A DNA stretch of 64,000 nucleotides, taken from positions 186,001-250,000 of the forward strand of contig JAJTUP010000084.1 in NCBI GenBank assembly GCA_021399435.1, read 5' to 3'. The stretch is from Diaporthe sp. PMI_573 (Eukaryota; Ascomycota; Sordariomycetes; Diaporthales; Diaporthaceae). This document shows, piece by piece, positions 1 to 11,078 of the stretch; position 1 is the stretch's first letter; every line of letters starts with the position of its first letter. Under the pieces are notes generated by a model. It saw only the letters and a list, made by a program, of their open reading frames with translations, was not told the DNA's origin and did not search any database. The position numbers and the translations under genes were made by a program.

Positions 1-421
1 CTTGGCAGTTGAGCGTGAACTGGCCCACGTCCTTGAAGCACGTACTCCTGGTGTGCAATGAGTATTTGGACGCTCAGATATCAGCAATAATGGTGATTAA
101 AGATGGATAGACAATATAAGGTGATAGGATGGATGGCAAAGACAAAGTAGTGATGTGTAGGAAGTGAGAATAGGTGGAGCAAAAGGGTGAGGACAAGGAG
201 AGCGAGAGAGTGAGGATGAGGAGATGAGGAGGGCGAAAGAGTGAGGAAGAAAAGGGTGGAGAAGACAAGGTTAAAAGACGAAGTCAACGCGTGTTCACGT
301 GAATTCTTTCTTGGCGTTTCATTTATTGAGGGGGTCCAAAATTTAGTGGCTGAGCACCTGGGGTAGGGACGGGCGTACCCGAGCTGTCAGGTATGGAGCA
401 TGCCGATCAACCCCGCTTTGA
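1..421. other. Intergenic, purine-rich tract
   Basis: No gene is seen. Positions of about 165-275 form a strongly purine-biased stretch on the plus strand (GAG/GAGGA-type simple sequence). The two minus-strand open frames here are Ser/Leu/Pro-rich products of this composition and are not believable proteins. Confidence 0.5.
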
Positions 422-940
422 TCACACATTAGTGTGCTGCACTGTCACCAATTGCCGATGCGGAGTGTGTAAACTCAAGTGCTTGTGCTGACTTCCCAGG
501 TCATCTCTGCCTTTCCTACGTTTCTTAGACGGAGAAACAGGCTCCCTGCTAGAGCTGGTGCCATCGCCACTAACACCACTTTCACTATCGGGATTACACT
601 CCCAATTTGGTCGCTTAAGCTGGTTTGTCGGCGGCAGTAGCACCTTTTCAGTATCGTCTACATCCTGTTCCAATTCTGCCTCTTCCAAGTATTGGCACAA
701 GTGCTCAAACGGGATGGTAATAGCTGTGTTCTCAACACGGCTGCGGGCCGAAGGGTTGATATCCTCAAGGACTTGGTCGGGAATCAGATCGGACATGAGC
801 AGCCTGAGCGAGCCATTGGCAGGCCGGCCATTAGCGGAGCGAAAGACGACATTATGGCAGATACGATCAGGCCCACAGTAGAGACAAAATGTCGCTTTGT
901 GGTTGGTGCCATTGTTTTTAGATGCGGTTTTGCGCCTCCC
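422..940 (-). pseudogene. Unknown protein fragment with Cys cluster
   Basis: The minus strand stays open from a stop at 943-941 down to 422, about 170 codons. The upstream part, before the first methionine (796), reads as protein: basic residues, then a Cys-x2-Cys pair and a further Cys-His (CLYC...CH) within about 15 residues. It is followed by an acidic segment, a Ser-rich linker and a basic SKKRRKGR stretch that could be a nuclear localisation signal. This looks like an internal or last exon, or a relic, of a nuclear zinc-binding protein. Its start was not found. It lies downstream of the DUF3435 pseudogene on the same strand but does not continue that family's C-terminus. Function unknown. 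Confidence 0.35.
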
Positions 941-1717
941 TCAGTATAATTCCTCGAGGCTAATCGTTAAAACGGTCTTGATCCTGCCTTGACTTGTCAC
1001 ATAGTAGTCCTATGCAACCTCTTGTAACTTCCTCGCTTTTTGACTGTAGCCGATTTCAATGACGGTATAGCGGATCCGGTCGTCTCGGTGGTGTGCGTTT
1101 GAAACGAAGCTGGCCATCGGGACACCTCCTGTACAGTTATATAGATTCAAATAGCAGACGGTTACATTCTCTGCACTGCAATGCTAGGTCACTATATATA
1201 CCTGTGTCAGAGAACACGTGAACTCATATCTTCAGTCCCAGGTCTCTACTAATTTAGCTCAGCAGAGGTACAAAAGACTGGCGTTTCCTAGGAAACTTTA
1301 GCCAAAAATATCTGTATAGACGGCAATGCTCTCGTAGGGACACATGTCTTGGACCCTATTGAAACCACATCTCATCACAGTCTTCCTATATCTGGCCAGT
1401 CTACCTAAGCAAGGGGGTTGCTCTAATAGCCTTCCAAGAACGCAAGGAGTGTGCTCACGAGTCAAACAACAGATATCGAAGCTTGAAGTAGGAAAGAGTC
1501 ACGCTCTGATCAGAAAATATATATGTAGAGAGGTACCGAAAAGAATTTTTATTGGATTGAATATGGTAAAGACTGTGGTTCTACAGCGACGCATCTTTTA
1601 TATCCTCCAATTCGGCACCCGAGCCTGACTAGAGAAACGATGGATACCTCTGTGCACTGTAACAAGATATACACTGGCTACATCCACTTTTGTGAATACG
1701 GCATTCTGTAAACATTC
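941..1717. other. Intergenic
   Basis: No convincing coding frame, RNA or repeat is visible. A 94-codon plus-strand frame at 1344-1628 has no recognisable features. Confidence 0.4.
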
Positions 1718-3814
1718 TCATTGATCCAGGAGCCCCGGTATCTCTCCTCGCAAAAGCATCTTGCGCGTATTCTTGGCGACAAGTGACTTGATCCCGTGGA
1801 CGGCCTCAGCGTGGTTCTGGAAGTGGGCCTTGTCGAATATGATCACTGCAGGCACACAGATGGGACAATGCCGGACAGGTTGGGCTTCCCAGGGCTCCAG
1901 GTGATTTTTAATGAAGTGTCGTTTCAAAGAATGGTGGTTGTAGTATGGCCGAGTCCGAGTGGGTAAATTGACATCGTCGGGTGGCAGAGTCAAAGCCACT
2001 GCAACACAGACAAAGCACCTCTCCACCTTGCCGACTTTGCCATAGGTGGATTCCCGGTACGAGCGTGCCATGGCCACAGGGTCCAGCTGCATTGTCACCT
2101 CTCGTGGCGGCGGCGGAGCTTTCAATTGCATCATGTGATTGCTCATGCTAGCCGGCTCCTGCACAACACAGTACGCGGCAATAGCTGCGACAGCCGTGTC
2201 TCTCCGCTCAAATTGGGAGGCTAGGTCGTTCACAAGCAGGGCGTTTAGAGCATTCAGCATCTTGGTTTGAGCCAGGCTAGGCTTTAGCGACGTGCGGGCA
2301 ATCCTGGTCTTGGACTTGCGGTTTTGGACTTGCCGCTTAATATCGTCTATAGCCTGTGTCTTCTTCCACTCCGTGCGGACCCTTGTGAGTTCGCGCTGCC
2401 TCATCTTCTCCCAGGATCTCTGCTGACTTTTGAGTGTTCTGGTGTATCTCTGGGCAGCTGACGAAGCTGCGTAGTCAGACGCGTGTACCGCGGGTTGGAC
2501 TGCTTCAGCGCCGTGGTTTGGCCACGGGGAAGGCGAATTGGTCGCCGAGAGTCTCGTGAAGAACCGTGAGACGTAGCCTGTTTCACGAGTTTCTGCTGGG
2601 GCTTCATCTTGCGGGCAATGGCAAAAGGATCAGCCTGCACGTTCGTGCTTAGGTAATGGTTTTGAAAGACGTCTGAGTTCGGCTTGTGGTCCAGGCAATG
2701 ATTTCGTAGAGAGTCACTTATAGTGCCTACATGTATGGTCTCAAATTAGTCTGAGTTAAGCTTTAGATCAACAAAAGAGGACAGAAGGAAATATTCCACC
2801 AACTAGCTCGGGAATGTAAAATGGGGTATGTTGATGAAAAAACGAGGCAGTATTGGATACTTTATAGGCACCAAACACTTTGACAACAGCAGCGTGCTGA
2901 GTGAAAGACTAACGTAGATAGTCTCCTTCGGGTACAGAGTTTGATATAAGAGATAACAAAGAAAGTCATTAGTGACCTTAGAACATACTATCTTGGTCGA
3001 GATTGTTTCCTGCCATATACCGCAGTGTATAACAGATGATGTTTCTTTCGAAGCCTAAGATAACTCCGATTCTCCTAACCCACCCGCCCATCATCCCTTG
3101 GGTGATAGGCTGATCAGATATCATGAAGCCTGAACTTGTCTTGATACATCGGCGGAAGACGTATTGCTCTCGGATGTCATGGCTCAAATGCAGCTCTAGC
3201 TCACTGGCGTGCAGGTCGATCTTGAGCCGACTGATTGTAGATGGGTCGTCATTAATATCAGGTGACAAGAAAGCGCGATGGCAAACAAGAATCCCAAGGA
3301 GGAACACATGGGGACTAAGATAGAGGCTGGGGTCCTGGATGATCTCCGGGATGTAGAATGTCTTCCTATAGGTCTCATCAGAATTATCTCTTGAAAAAAG
3401 CGTTCCATCTGTGCTTTCAAAGACTAAGTACGTACTCTGCTTTTGGCCCAAGATACCTCTTAGTATATTCGAGGCTAAGCCGGATCAGCAGCCTCGGGGG
3501 TCCGTCAGGATCACCTGGGTCGCGACGAAGAAAGAGCTCCAGATCTCCAAAGCGCAGCTCCAAACTGGATTGCGGACGAGAGCCTGCAGGCGCCAGAAGG
3601 AGAAGGAAGAGCACGGCGAGTACACGGAGCTTACCTAGTTGGAAGGTCTTCTCCGTAGTGCCAAGGGTAGTTTGGATCTAAACTGTAAGGTCTTCTAGTG
3701 ACATCGCGCGGTTTTCTCGCTTTTTATGGGTAAGATAGTGTTCTTTAGACAGTCTCACAAGAGCCTATATGAGATCTTAGTAAAGGGCTTAACGGGTGAC
3801 CAGGTTGTGGTCTA

Positions 3815-3896
3815 CCATGGCCCATCGGCTTCCGGCACCCCCCGGCTTCCGGCACCGCAAAAAATTCCCCACACCACCAAAAACTCACCATCTTTA
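3815..3896. repeat. Left terminal inverted repeat of pogo-like element
   Basis: This 82-bp repeat starts CCATGGCCCATCGGCTTCCG and contains an internal direct repeat of CGGCTTCCGGCACC (two copies), a possible transposase-binding site. It matches the reverse complement of 5946-6027. Confidence 0.95.
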
Positions 3897-3971
3897 TGAG
3901 GCCATCGCCAATTCAATTCTCGTCGTCGTCAATTGATTTGTACATAGATAGATAGCTGAGAAGAAGACCTT

Positions 3972-5740
3972 TCAGATGGTGTATCGTTTTGGTATCCTTG
4001 TCGACCTTCCTGAGCGTGTGCGCACCTCCGCAGGTAGGTCAATTTCGGCCACCTCTTCCTCATCTGCACTATCTCCCATCACCTCGATTTCCCCACCCAA
4101 TTCTTCCTCCACGGTCTCGGAATTTTGGGTGAGGGCATTCCCAGCTTCCTTCTTGCCGCCTAGTATCTCAGATAGCTGCATAAACCGGCGGTTTGGGTTG
4201 GGGACTGACCGCCGCTTCTTGGTCTTCATGCGCTCAATTTGAGCTTCCAAGTCGGCAATTTTCTTGTTGGCAATCGTTAATTCGGCTTGCTTATAGTCAA
4301 AAGCAATACCTATCTTCCTGTATTTGCCCCGTTCCTCCAACGTGCAGTTTGGGCCCGCGAGGTCCATAATATCACGGCCAGACTTTGGCACATCTCTGTC
4401 GAGATCCACCACCCATTTAAGGCCACGTTTCTCCTTGTCCTCTTGGCATTCTGGGTGTGAGAGTGCCTTGACGCGACTAATTGGCCAATTGCCAGTTATA
4501 CGCCATGTAGACTGGATATTCTTCTTGCTGAAGCCCTTGTTACGTGTAGCGGAAAGTGCCTTGATGAAGTTGATTTTATCCACGGGCGCCAAATCTGTCA
4601 ACGCCTGCCACATACCCAGGAGGTCACGATAATAACTTTTGACTGTATTGAAGACTCCGTTGTCCAGTGGCTGAAGCCTATGAGAACAATAGGCCGGTAA
4701 ATAGCAGCAGAAGACGTTGTTTCGGAAGTATATAGTCATAAACTCGTCCTGCGGGAATTATTAGTCTTAATTGGGTTTTTATTGCCAAATCCTGGCGTTG
4801 TACCCACAGTTGTATGGCTAAAATGGCTATCGAGAATAAGCAGAATGGCATCTAAATCATCTTCGCGGCGGTTATTCATCTGCGGCAAAAAAACATCCTG
4901 CAACCACGCCACGCTAATTTTATTGTCTGTCCAGCCGTTTATAGACGTAATCCCGTGCCAAGAAGGTACTGTGTGTTGAAATTCCTCGATAAACCACTAT
5001 TCTTAGAGTTCTTTGCCCTTGAAAATAATGCCTGGATTAAGCACTTCACCAGTAGCTGTGATACACTCAATCATAGTAGACCACCACCTCGATTAGTCAG
5101 ATTTAACCATCGCCTTCTTGGTCTCAGACGTTCCCACTACCAGGAAATCAAGGCCTACATGTAGTTAGTAATGTATATTAATCTCAGACGTATCGAACCA
5201 ATATTGCGCACCATAGCCTGCCATCAAGCCAGCTTCGTCTACGTTGACTATAAGGCTCGGCTTTACCCAGCCAAATTCGCCCTCTCGGATGCCGAAATAC
5301 TAGTTAACAGCCCTCGAGGTGAACTCGTAGAAACGTAGTGCCTCTTGTTTACACCCAACTTTGCTCTAAATCTCAGGCCGGCGCTTGATAAATCGTTCCA
5401 TCCAATTCTTGCCAACTATAGGCTCTTCACCAGCTTCTGCGAGCATGCTAGAAACCACCATTTTAACTACAGAATAGCTCGGAGCGGCCCCGAGACTTTC
5501 TTGACGTAGAATCCACTCAATAAGCTTGTCTTCTTGAGCAGTAGAGATCAGGGCGTTAGTCCGTTGGACCTCGGGATCGAGTTATAACGAGCGGCCATTT
5601 CGCCTTCCGGAGAGTGTGGATAGAGGCACATTGTACTTCTTTAAGGCCTTTTTCAGAGAAACAGAGTTAGCAGAGATCTCCGCTAGCGCATTAGCTACGT
5701 CCTCCTCAGTGTACGGCTTTACAGGCATCATGGTTGGCAT
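3972..5740 (-). pseudogene. pogo-like transposase, nonsense-damaged
   Basis: Starts at ATG 5740 (MPTMMPV). Order: psq-type HTH (YTEEDVANALAEI...LKKYNVPLSTL), CENP-B-type HTH with RLIEW-like helices and NWMERFIKRRPE, then a DDE_1 catalytic core (NVDEAGLMAG, SRWWSTMIE, GIIFKGKEL, NGWTDN, LLILDSHFSH, LQPLDNGVF), and an acidic/basic tail ending ...TRIPKRYTI. A small intron of about 62 bp near 4745-4806 would join the DSHFSH box to DEFMTIYF. Several in-frame TAG/TAA codons (for example GKEL-stop-E-stop-W) look like C-to-T changes of Gln codons. The frame is otherwise continuous, so this copy was probably inactivated recently and cannot encode a working enzyme as it stands. Confidence 0.85.
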
Positions 5741-5945
5741 TGTAGAGGTTGCATAGAGAAGTACCTTCAAGGCAAAAACGCGTCTTCGAATTGCAATGTT
5801 TTGTTGTTGACAACTTGGCAGAATTGAGCGGTTGAAGGCGCCCCACTTTTTTTCTGAAAACACTACCCTATATAATCGCCAATTTTCTATCGATCTGTCT
5901 ATTCAGATTTCAATTAAACTCAATCGTCGTCAAGAAACGTATAAG

Positions 5946-6027
5946 TAAAGATGGTGAGTTTTTGGTGGTGTGGGGAATTTTTTGCGGTGCCGGAAGCCGG
6001 GGGGTGCCGGAAGCCGATGGGCCATGG
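5946..6027. repeat. Right terminal inverted repeat of pogo-like element
   Basis: Reverse complement of 3815-3896 over 82 bp. The TA next to it at 6028-6029 is the target duplication. Confidence 0.95.
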
Positions 6028-6180
6028 TACTGTTTGCATGCTGACGTACATTGAACATTAGGTCACGGTCGATGTGTGCATCGATCTTGTAATATGTGGC
6101 CCTTTGAAATGCCAGGCGAAAACAACACCAGAAGGTAACCAAGGATTGTCGAGACCTGACTTTCCTCTGTGCAGTAAGCC

Positions 6181-6631
6181 GGCCCCTGGTTGGTACATGG
6201 TCTCGTTGCAAACTACATGAGAGTGTTGCAGTGCATTTAGTAGGGATTGGCTCTGGCAGGCAAGGGCGCCTCGCTTCTGGCCGTGCACACCTCTAGAATC
6301 TAAAAGTCAATCATTGACTTCTCCATCAAAGTTACTCTTGCCGGCAGACCGCGTAAATTGTGACTGAGGAGGTCAAGAACAGTACACAAAAGCTTACACA
6401 AGGTCAGTATCAGGTAGTGGCACGGCCATCCCTAAGAGTTCTAAGTTTAACATGAACCTTGGAATGCAGTAACGATAGAATTTACAGCATAATAGGTAAA
6501 AGCAGTGGGCCTGCCAGTGTTTAGTCTTACTCTCTGATCAGTCTCTTCCCATACGCTTGCATATTTGCATGATCGAGGGCCGAGTCAAGGTGGTCCTCAT
6601 CGAGTGTGGGGAATGCCCTGGTTACAACGCC
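6181..6631. other. Intergenic
   Basis: Contains no recognised gene. It separates the DUF3435 5' end from the 3' end of the coiled-coil gene; both are on the minus strand. Confidence 0.4.
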
Positions 6632-8077
6632 CTATGCCTTCGCGTCTTCACAGCAGCCGCCATCAGGGTACCTCAAAAAATTGAGGTAGAGCCAGCCTGC
6701 ACGATGCAATGCTTGCATGTACTCCTGCTGGTCAGATTGCCACTGAGGTGGTGCGGTGAACTGAGCCAGGAAGCCGTCCTGGCCAGGTAGCGGCAGCTCC
6801 GCGGGCGGCGGCGGCGGCGCCCGCGTCTCCAAGCCATCTTTGAGACAGCTGACCTGCTCCTGCAACGCGTCCAAACTGGAGGACACAGAATCTAGCCTAT
6901 CGGAGAGCGTTGTATTCTGTTCTTGAACAATCTGCTGTGCGCTCGTGATGGCTTCCAATTTTTCCGCCAACTTGGTGTGCCGTGCTCTGCTGATATCTTG
7001 TGCGGTGGCGACGATGTCGGCAAGGGTCTGGTTCTGTGTCTGTACCGCCCCGGCCCGGGATTCGATCGGGCCCATGATCTCATTCTTGTGTTTCTTCTGG
7101 GCGCCAGAATGCGGGAGCTTCTTAATGATCTCGGTCTTGAGTTCCGTGACGATGTCGGCGAATCTCTTAAAGATGTCATCACGGGCTGCCTCATCCCTGA
7201 TTGCTGCATCGACTTGCCCGACTGCGTCGACAAGCTTGTCGAGATGTTGATGGAACTGCTCCTTGTCGCTGAGAGTGTTGAGGCCCTTTACCGCGGCTCC
7301 TACCTGCAACGCTGTGTCGGCGAGGTGCGTGGTTTCCTGCTGCAATTGCCCTCTCTGAGCGTGCAGTTCTGCCTTAAATTCTGTGCGGAGCACATGCTGC
7401 AGCTCCTCCCACTCTAGGCGTAATGCTGCTTTGAGCTCTTGTAAGTCGTCTATGAGGTCGTCCCTTGTTAACAGCCCTCCTAGCCTCGAGACCTTTGCGG
7501 GCCTGCCGTCGGCAACAGGGCTGTGGGGCCGTTTGGCGGAGAACTGTGACTTGCCAGCAAAGCGGTTTACCGACCTCTCTGCCGTGACATCAATGCTGGG
7601 TGGCACGTATTGTGCCGATGAAGCCTGACTAGTCTTGCGCTCAGACCGGGCCACGGAGACCGGAGTATGGGGTTGAATCTGAGGCTGTTCTTGTTCAGGT
7701 AGCTCGCTCGCGGAAAAGAATTGGGACACCAATGGTATCAGCTTGGCAAATAACTTGTGCAGACGCGAGTGTTCCTTCTCGATGCCATCTGTGTAGGCTC
7801 GAGCTGGTAAGACGGGCAAGACTTGGCCCAATGTGTGAGTAAAAAGCGTCCGTGCCAACATCTGATCTTGAAAGTTTTTCGCCCCGTCGATCTTGGTCTC
7901 CCAGTGCGCACACCAGGCCGAAAAGATCTTGATCTCGCCCTCCTCACTGAGCTGGCCGAGCAGCCATTGTTCCAGCTCCTCTGGGTCAACGTCGGCCGCG
8001 TTAAGTTGTTCATACAGGCGACGTGTCTCGTCTGGGCTCTCTATTATTGCCGCCTGGGGCAAGGCGTTGCAGTCCAT
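6632..8077 (-). CDS. Coiled-coil protein of unknown function, 481 aa
   Basis: I do not recognise the family. An uninterrupted frame starts at ATG 8077 (MDCNALPQ); the few codons before it lack an ATG, and AG acceptor-like sites just upstream leave room for a 5' exon. Layout: a helical N-terminal domain of about 120 residues with paired Trp (EELEQWLLGQL, AWCAHWETK); a Ser/Pro/Gln-rich linker with KRPHSPVADGRPAKVSRLGGLL, NLS-like; a long coiled coil from about residue 190 to 420 rich in Gln, Glu, Leu and Ala; a PPPPP spacer; and a short Trp/Tyr-rich tail. A broken relative with the same Trp pair and NLS linker lies at 23.9-26.4 kb, so this is a duplicated accessory family. Codon use and the long open frame support a real gene. 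Confidence 0.7.
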   Translation of the reverse strand: MDCNALPQAAIIESPDETRRLYEQLNAADVDPEELEQWLLGQLSEEGEIKIFSAWCAHWETKIDGAKNFQDQMLARTLFTHTLGQVLPVLPARAYTDGIEKEHSRLHKLFAKLIPLVSQFFSASELPEQEQPQIQPHTPVSVARSERKTSQASSAQYVPPSIDVTAERSVNRFAGKSQFSAKRPHSPVADGRPAKVSRLGGLLTRDDLIDDLQELKAALRLEWEELQHVLRTEFKAELHAQRGQLQQETTHLADTALQVGAAVKGLNTLSDKEQFHQHLDKLVDAVGQVDAAIRDEAARDDIFKRFADIVTELKTEIIKKLPHSGAQKKHKNEIMGPIESRAGAVQTQNQTLADIVATAQDISRARHTKLAEKLEAITSAQQIVQEQNTTLSDRLDSVSSSLDALQEQVSCLKDGLETRAPPPPPAELPLPGQDGFLAQFTAPPQWQSDQQEYMQALHRAGWLYLNFLRYPDGGCCEDAKA

Positions 8078-9926
8078 CTGCTCCCTGCGAACGATGCACA
8101 GCACTAATCAGAAACGATAGGTTGCCTGATATCCTGCGAATCATTTCAGCAACCATCGGATATGACGCTATCCTTGCCGAGATCACCTGCTAATCATCCT
8201 CAGCTCGCGGAGGGCTGACGGCGGCTCCCTTGCGGCCTTGGGGATTCGACACCGTGTGTGCAGCAACTTGTCAGCAAGCACTTGAGGCTGCAGGACCCTC
8301 TCACATGGGGCTCCTCCAGGCGCTTGCACACGCTCATGCCCATTGTTCCGAACAAAACATGCATGCGACCAGGACGATCATTTCCCCTGCGTAAAGCGAA
8401 GCAAACAATGTCGTGATGCCTGAGGCATTGACCGGTTCTGCATTGGTCAGAATCCACGCCCGTTCCGTGCTGGGCAAACGTGTGGGTAGTATCCCCCTAT
8501 CTACTGCGGCTGACGTTGCCTTGCACCACCTCCCCTGGAAGTTTGCCTGGTTGGTTGGGCGGGCCTCCCTCGGAAGAATTCAGCAATTGGGTTCTTTACC
8601 ATAATGGCGCCAGAACCTGCAGGACATCAAATGTGAAGTTCACCAGGCTCCCCGGGTCCCGTCAGTGCAATCATCTTGATTCAAGTATAGCAGTGCCTTC
8701 CAGGTAACTATGAATTATGGTGTAATGCTAACGTATTTGCCAGCCTGTTAGTAATGGGTCTCATCAATCTGGCGGTACGGTAATCCAATGGTTTGTCAGA
8801 TGGGTGTCCAGCGCCTCAGCTTTTCTAAAATGTTTGCTAAGGTGCGGGGACGACAAAGGTCCCTGCTAGCTCATATGCATATATCATATGCCATGTCTTC
8901 CAATGCTTATATTTCCTCGAGTATGTACTTGGTCTCCCACATAGCTGATGCCGAGGGTGGTGGTCTCCCTGGTTTGCTCGGGAAGCTTCAAAGCCAGTAA
9001 GGCTATATGCTCGTCTGGGCAAACATCGGGCCTGCCAAGAGGAGAAAGAGTCTAGTTAAGAAGCCGTAGGACTAGGCTATATTTTAATATGTAGTTTTGT
9101 CCCAGCCAGCCCAGGACTGTTACTGCGTGGCTACAAGTCTGATGCTTGGACGAGAATGCCGTATATTAACCAGTTTGCCAACAGAGCTTGCGTCTATAGG
9201 CAGTTAGGCGCACTAGCCAACCAGCCGTAGGGAGGCATCCGGCATTCCTCCGGTCAGCAAAGAGAATGAATATTTCCAACCTTTAAGTAGCGCCAGGTTT
9301 AGGAGTTTTGTTAGAGCTTAGTTATATTTACTGCTTCTAGGATACAGTACTACTAGATTTCTAAGAATATGTAAAATTACCCTTAACTTACTAGTTTCGG
9401 GGCAGATGGCAGATTGCGGCTTCTATCTATCCGGGAAATAACTTTGCATAATAACTTATATCTATCGGCCAATTTTAGGCAACGATAATTCTCTAAGTTG
9501 GTCTTTTTGCCCGGCGAATTAACTTGGACCGTGTAGGGTTGGTCGACTCTGCTTTTATCTAATAGCCTGTTGGCGTACAGGCTGTCGGGAGGCAGAATTC
9601 TGGCATTTATGTTTTGCTATCTAAAGGCCTTAAAGCCTTGTGCGGTAAGTCTATCGACTCTGTATTATTACAGGCTGTAGAGGCCAAAATAACGAACCAA
9701 CAGGACCGGGAAGCGGAAAATTATCGCCCATTCTATATGTTGCGGCCGCTGGTCTACTAACATCGACGTAGGCAAAGATAAATAGCCCCTCCCCCCTGAT
9801 TCGTTCTAACCTGCCTTCCCATCTGCCACAAACTTCTCTACCAGACGTTTACACGTCCGGAACTCAGGCCCGTTAAATTAGCTGTACTTTATCCAAAATC
9901 CCTAACTACTCGTCTCAATCCCCGAC
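8078..9926. other. Intergenic, 1.8 kb
   Basis: No convincing gene. From about 9050 the DNA turns AT-richer, with CTA/TTA-type stops in all frames, resembling mildly mutated repeat DNA. At 8078-8460 there may be a decayed 5' part of the coiled-coil gene, but no homology could be read with confidence. Confidence 0.4.
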
Positions 9927-10734
9927 GTGGCGACCCTCCTTGTCCCGACTCCTGCGCTTCCGGCCCTTGACAAGGCTCTGGAAGTCCAGAGCTTCCGGAA
10001 GAGCCGCGAGCTGTAAGTATTTATTGTGCTAAGAGATATTTTTACAAACCAACTATCTCCAATTCAGATACAATACCCTGCGCGATGACAGTGCCCAGCC
10101 GCCGGTTGATGACGGACATATTCAGAACCTTGCCGCCATCTTCGTCGAGCACAACGCCCAGAACGTCCTTGGTGTCCACTTGATCCACGGTCATTTCAGC
10201 ATCCCCGGAGATACGGTCCTTCTAGGCACCAACTTCGATGGACCCAAGGGCCGCTGGGCCAAGGTCACGCAGATCAAGGACATTAACCCCGCCGCGGTCC
10301 ACGGCCACATCTTTGTCTTCGGCAAGGACGGGTTCTGCGCCTACGAGTACCAGGACGGCCCGCTCCCCGATCTCTCTCCTGTTAGCGAAGGCTTCCTGCG
10401 CGAGTTTGTCGACTATCTCGTCGCCAACGATCTCACCGACCTCGTTGGCCTCCAAGTCCTTGGCGAATGCAGTGAGCAGTCCATGTGCGGGCTCATCCTG
10501 GATGAGGGTACCGTCATGCTGCAGGCAGACGCCATCAAGAACTGCAAGCCCACCAGGGTCGCTGGATGGAAGTTCGAGGCCGGTCCTGGCGGTCCTCCCG
10601 TCTGCCAAGCCAACGAGACGCACTCTCTGATGACTTCGGGCAACCACAAGGTCTTCAACGCCGGCAAGCCGCACCCAAAGCTCGAGAATGTCGACGATCT
10701 CAAGGCGGCCCTGGCCGAGGCTGGGGTTCTCTAA
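9927..10734 (+). CDS. Unknown 220-residue family, copy 1 (start codon unclear)
   Basis: Two exons: 9927-10012 and 10068-10734, joined across a 55-bp intron (GTAAGT...TTCAG) in phase 2. The product reads VATLLVPTPALPALDKALEV..., then YNTLRDDSAQP, HIQNLAAIFVEHN, VLLGTNFDGPKGRWAKV, VHGHIFVFGKDGF, LVGLQVLGE, EGTVMLQAD, GWKFEAGPG and ends ALAEAGVL. No ATG is in frame: the first codon after the upstream TAA that fits is GTG at 9927, perhaps a mutated ATG, unless a non-coding leader exon supplies the start. I do not recognise the family; it has no membrane segment or signal peptide. It is strongly GC-biased at third positions, unlike its tandem copy at 13.1 kb. The closest relation I can show is that copy, with about half the residues shared. 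Confidence 0.65.
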
Positions 10735-11078
10735 TTTCCTATTTCGATCTAGCGGGACGGGATGACAGAGCACATCAGAGCTGGTACTTGTATAGGAACG
10801 TTATCGCGTCGGTCGTTACCTTAAGATAGTCATTTGATGGCAGCTTTATTTCTGGGGAGAAAGACAACGTTAGGCCACAGGGAAGCTCAGATATAACAAT
10901 TTAATATCTCCATTATGGTTGCTGGAGTATAAAATCTTCATCGGACTAGCGAGAGTTAGTGGTGTTGTGTTTTCTGTCACACTAGAAGGTATATTGAAGG
11001 TCTCCTAACGTTGGTTGCCGGCCGCCCAATTTTGTTTTTTACCCTCCCACTTATCACACCCTGGAGCCTTGGTCGCGG
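10735..11078. other. Intergenic between convergent genes
   Basis: 344 bp between the 3' ends of copy 1 (plus) and the APH gene (minus). AT-rich, as expected for paired terminators; no specific signal is identified. Confidence 0.4.

Larger units (their letters stand above)
3815..6027 (-). mobile_element. Complete pogo-like (Tc1/mariner) DNA transposon
   Basis: The element is bounded by 82-bp terminal inverted repeats that match base for base by eye and by a TA target duplication (3813-3814 and 6028-6029); its length is 2,213 bp. It carries one minus-strand transposase gene with psq-type HTH, CENP-B-type HTH and DDE domains, the pogo/Fot family order. It splits the DUF3435 pseudogene, so it inserted after that gene was in place. 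Near-identical repeats together with only a few transposase stops suggest a fairly recent insertion. Confidence 0.92.
1718..6180 (-). pseudogene. DUF3435/FluG-domain tyrosine-recombinase-like pseudogene
   Basis: Read on the minus strand from about 6180 to 1718, pieces match in order the fungal DUF3435 (PF11917) layout: a core-binding-like helix region (LVTFWCCFRLAFQRAT, about 6170-6030), then after the transposon MSLEDLT, LELRFGDLELFL, EYTKRYLG, PEIIQDPSLYLSPH and YVFRR. Next come a catalytic-type Arg (YTLRYMAGN), His-Tyr (HCLDHKPN...HYL), the HSKVSR and QAIDDIKRQV helices, and a C-terminal Cys/His pair (CFVCVA...HFIKNH, CPIC...HFQNHAEAVHG). Two introns fit: 3366-3435 (GTACGT...TAG, giving KAE-KTFYIPEI) and 2727-2988 (GTATGT...TAG, giving DQD-STISDSL). 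Defects: a pogo insertion at 3815-6027, an in-frame TAG after LEDLTV with further stops before it, and a 2-nt frameshift near 2405. DUF3435 proteins include the Starship 'captains', but this C2H2-tailed form is common outside Starships too. The 5' end is not resolved. Confidence 0.8.

Noticed and set aside
3196..3681. Several overlapping frames on both strands, and an apparent frameshift in the DUF3435 gene near 3440
   Set aside because: The plus-strand frames are shadows. The apparent frameshift is explained by a 70-bp intron (3366-3435) that joins KAE to KTFYIPEI cleanly.
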